A stretch of 64,000 bases of DNA from an uncultured Alphaproteobacteria bacterium. GTDB taxonomy: Bacteria; Pseudomonadota; Alphaproteobacteria; Rhizobiales; Pleomorphomonadaceae. Every line of letters begins with the position of its first letter. Within the stretch, counting starts at the first letter, position 1. A program made the translations under genes and the position numbers. This document shows, piece after piece, positions 62,186 through 64,000 of the stretch. The stretch covers positions 16,731 to 80,730 of the forward strand of contig CALCDT010000156.1 in NCBI GenBank assembly GCA_937900425.1, in the 5' to 3' direction. The notes under the pieces were generated by a model. That model was not told where the DNA came from, ran no database searches, and was given only the letters and a program-made list of their open reading frames with translations.

Positions 62186-63106
62186 ATGCGCGAGCACGGC
62201 GACGAACAGCACCACGAATCCTCACCCACCGACCATGTGCTCAATGAACTCCAACTCCACGGCTATCGGCCCTTCGCCGACGAACCCGACCGGCGACTTC
62301 TGCCCGATGGCAATCAGGTTGCGGGCGCCGTCGCCGACATCTTCGACGCTCTGATCTCCACGCTGGAGGATACGCGGCTCGAACCCGACCTCGACGATCT
62401 CCTCTGGTCAACCGTCAACGTCTTCCACCGCGCCACCGAACGTATCACGCGCGAGCTGGACGATAATGAGCAGGCCCAGAAGCGTTCGCAGCGCGAGCAG
62501 GATGGCAGCGAGGTGAGATCAGTCGACCTCGAGCGCCTGATCGCCGAGGGCATGACGCTGATCGAGCGCCAGAACGCTTTCGAGCTGATGCGCGACCAGG
62601 CTGCCGAACACTACGAGCGCCACGTCGGCAAGCCTTGGCTCCCGCGCAGCGGATCAAAGGTCAACCACCGCAATCTCACCTCGGCGATGATCGACAGCCG
62701 CGATTTCCTGATGGCGAAGAAACGCGCGGAACACCAAGTGCTGCTGCCTCCCGGCCCGAAGATCGTCGTCACCGGCGGGCTCGACTTCAACGACCACCAG
62801 CTGATCTGGGCCAAGCTCGACCTGGTGCATGCGAAGCACCCCGACATGGTGCTGGTTCACGGCAAGTCGCCGAAAGGCGCCGAGAAGATCGCCTCGCTCT
62901 GGGCGAAGAACCGCAACGTGCCGCAGATCGGCTTCGCACCCGACTGGACGAAGCACGGCCGGGCCGCGCCCTTCAAGCGCAACGACCAGATGCTCGGTAT
63001 CGCTCCGAAGGGCCTGATGCACTTCCCCGGCACGGGCATCAACGACAACCTCGCTGACAAGGCCAGGAAGCTCGGCATTCCCGTCTGGAAGTTCGGCGGC
63101 GCCTAA
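62186..63106 (+). CDS. DUF2493 (SLOG-fold) protein
   Basis: A 306-residue protein from the ATG at 62186, the start that matches the usual family N-terminus (MREH, then PTDHVLNELQLHGYRPF). The N-terminal half (about 30-170) is helical and typical of plasmid/ICE versions. The C-terminal DUF2493/YspA-like SLOG domain (about 190-300) has IVVTGGLDFNDHQLIW, VLVHGKSPKGAEKIA and FPGTGINDNLADKARKLGIPV. SLOG proteins bind nucleotides or nucleotide-derived ligands. Function here is unknown; it commonly accompanies the Toprim and ParB-like genes on such elements. Confidence 0.87.
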   Translation: MREHGDEQHHESSPTDHVLNELQLHGYRPFADEPDRRLLPDGNQVAGAVADIFDALISTLEDTRLEPDLDDLLWSTVNVFHRATERITRELDDNEQAQKRSQREQDGSEVRSVDLERLIAEGMTLIERQNAFELMRDQAAEHYERHVGKPWLPRSGSKVNHRNLTSAMIDSRDFLMAKKRAEHQVLLPPGPKIVVTGGLDFNDHQLIWAKLDLVHAKHPDMVLVHGKSPKGAEKIASLWAKNRNVPQIGFAPDWTKHGRAAPFKRNDQMLGIAPKGLMHFPGTGINDNLADKARKLGIPVWKFGGA

Positions 63107-63120
63107 GCGCCGCCTCGCCT

Positions 63121-63585
63121 TTACCCCCGGATCGTGATCTCGACCGCGCTCTCCGGCACGTTGAAGCCGATAGCCAACCCAGCTTTGGCTTCGGCGATCG
63201 TTAGCCCCCGGGACACGGACGGCAGCACCGGCTTGTAATCGAGGGCCTTAAAGTCGATGTCCGGATAGTCACGGTCCTTCCAATAGGCGACGGGATTGCG
63301 CCCTTCCCACTGGTCCTTGACGTCAACCTCGGCATACTCGCTGATAAGGATCAGCCAACGCCCCGGCGTCTCAGTGGAAGGTACGACATCCTTCACCTTC
63401 CCGACCAGGAAGGCTGACCCGTGTTCTTCGGGTCCCTCCGCGTCGCGAGTCTTCGCGTTCCGGCACATTACGACATAATCGCAGCGCGCTGCTCGGGTGC
63501 GGTCCAGCGCCCACGACTGCGTACCGCCGGTTTCCAAGATCGTCTCTACCGATTTATACGTCAGCACAGATATCACATCACTCAT
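63121..63585 (-). CDS. Uncharacterised 154-residue protein
   Basis: I do not recognise a family. The gene is credible: a GGGAGG site lies 7 bases before the ATG, composition is balanced, and the stop sits 15 bases from the convergent DUF2493 gene. It is soluble, with a tryptophan- and aspartate-rich centre (GRWLILISEYAEVDV, DQWEGRNPVAYW, DYPDIDFKALDY). The CDYVVMCRNA start and GSAFLVGKVKDVV strand give a faint impression of a small beta-barrel domain such as EVE or ASCH, which I cannot confirm. The ending includes LTIAEAKAGLAIGFNV. Confidence 0.75.
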   Translation of the reverse strand: MSDVISVLTYKSVETILETGGTQSWALDRTRAARCDYVVMCRNAKTRDAEGPEEHGSAFLVGKVKDVVPSTETPGRWLILISEYAEVDVKDQWEGRNPVAYWKDRDYPDIDFKALDYKPVLPSVSRGLTIAEAKAGLAIGFNVPESAVEITIRG

Positions 63586-63948
63586 ACAGACGCCTCCCTT
63601 ATTCCCACTGTCTATCGCATACTTTTCTCAAGGTATCAAGATAAATCGCCGGAGGTATTGTCGCGCCTCGGGGGAACTCAATGTTCCGTAGGCGATGCCT
63701 TCGTTCGGACGCCGAAGACGTTCGAAGAGTCTTTGCCGCGGCTTCTCGTGCTGAGCACCACCCCCCTTATCGCCGCTGATCCTTGGTCCGACTGATCGCT
63801 TGGCGCCATCAACCCGTAAAGGGTCGGCTATGCGAGCATGCCGCCGCTGCGGCTGCGCCTGCGCGGTGATTGCAGCGATCAGTCCGACGCTTCGGGCGCC
63901 TGTCAGCGGGGGATGGTCCTCCGCTCGGAACAGGAGCCGGATCGATGT
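63586..63948. other. Gene-free stretch at the right edge of the window
   Basis: About 360 bases, AT-richer at 63600-63660 (probable promoter of the reverse-strand 154-residue protein gene). Short frames here have no ribosome sites or family resemblance, so I call no gene. Confidence 0.4.
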
Positions 63949-63975
63949 TGAACCGCCCCGGGTTTGCCGGAGGCC
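63949..63975 (+). mobile_element. Possible insertion-sequence end at the window edge
   Basis: The stretch beginning TGAACCGCCCCGGG and continuing GTTTGCCGGAGGC looks like the terminal inverted repeat of IS3-like elements in alphaproteobacteria, from memory of that consensus. The transposase would lie beyond the window, so this is a weak call. Confidence 0.3.
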
Positions 63976-64000
63976 ATTTGGTTTAAGTTACGCTGCCACG

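Overview
The window is high-GC DNA from an alphaproteobacterium, probably of the order Hyphomicrobiales (Rhizobiales). The pointers are an HWE-family histidine kinase, two siderophore import clusters, a TRAP operon under an RpiR regulator, and a 700-residue ParB-type protein with ArdC and DUF2493 neighbours. I cannot name genus or species from sequence alone.

Positions 1-41000 read as chromosome. It opens with an EAL phosphodiesterase and a divergent signalling block: an orphan CheB methylesterase, a CheB-CheR-PAS-HWE kinase, a single-domain receiver, a 69-residue protein and a receiver fused to a sigma-region-2-like tail. The last four genes overlap end to start. Next come a nucleotide-sugar epimerase, a giant gene encoding about 253 tandem octapeptides, and a SPINDLY/OGT-type (GT41) glycosyltransferase. 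I read these last two as a possible target and modifying enzyme. Positions 17447-33484 hold two iron-siderophore systems. One is an ABC importer (binding lipoprotein, two permeases, ATPase) with a divergent TonB receptor and an AraC regulator. The other is a FecI-FecR regulated TonB receptor with a second ABC importer and a DUF2218 protein. Positions 33750-39687 encode a TRAP transporter, a DUF6282-type hydrolase and a hydantoin/Asp-Glu racemase-like protein behind an RpiR regulator.

Around 39841-41015 lies a recombination scar: the C-terminal remnant of a DNA methyltransferase, a tRNA 3'-end-like fragment, a 5' half of tRNA-Arg(CCG), and then one complete tRNA-Arg(CCG). To its right everything is accessory DNA and fits an integrative or conjugative element whose far end is outside the window.

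The accessory part is a dense defence island followed by element backbone genes. In order it has an orphan Phd-type antitoxin; a six-gene restriction-like operon (C5-cytosine methylase, Vsr, GHKL ATPase, Z1 helicase-like ATPase, PD-(D/E)XK protein, AIPR protein); a complete QatABCD anti-phage system on the other strand; an AbiE toxin-antitoxin pair with two palindromic operators; and ArdC, ParB-like, Toprim and DUF2493 genes. A structured leader of about 75 nt is duplicated in front of ardC and the parB-like gene.

The most interesting leads are the octapeptide protein with its glycosyltransferase, the receiver-sigma2 regulator in the HWE kinase operon, and the duplicated ardC/parB leader.
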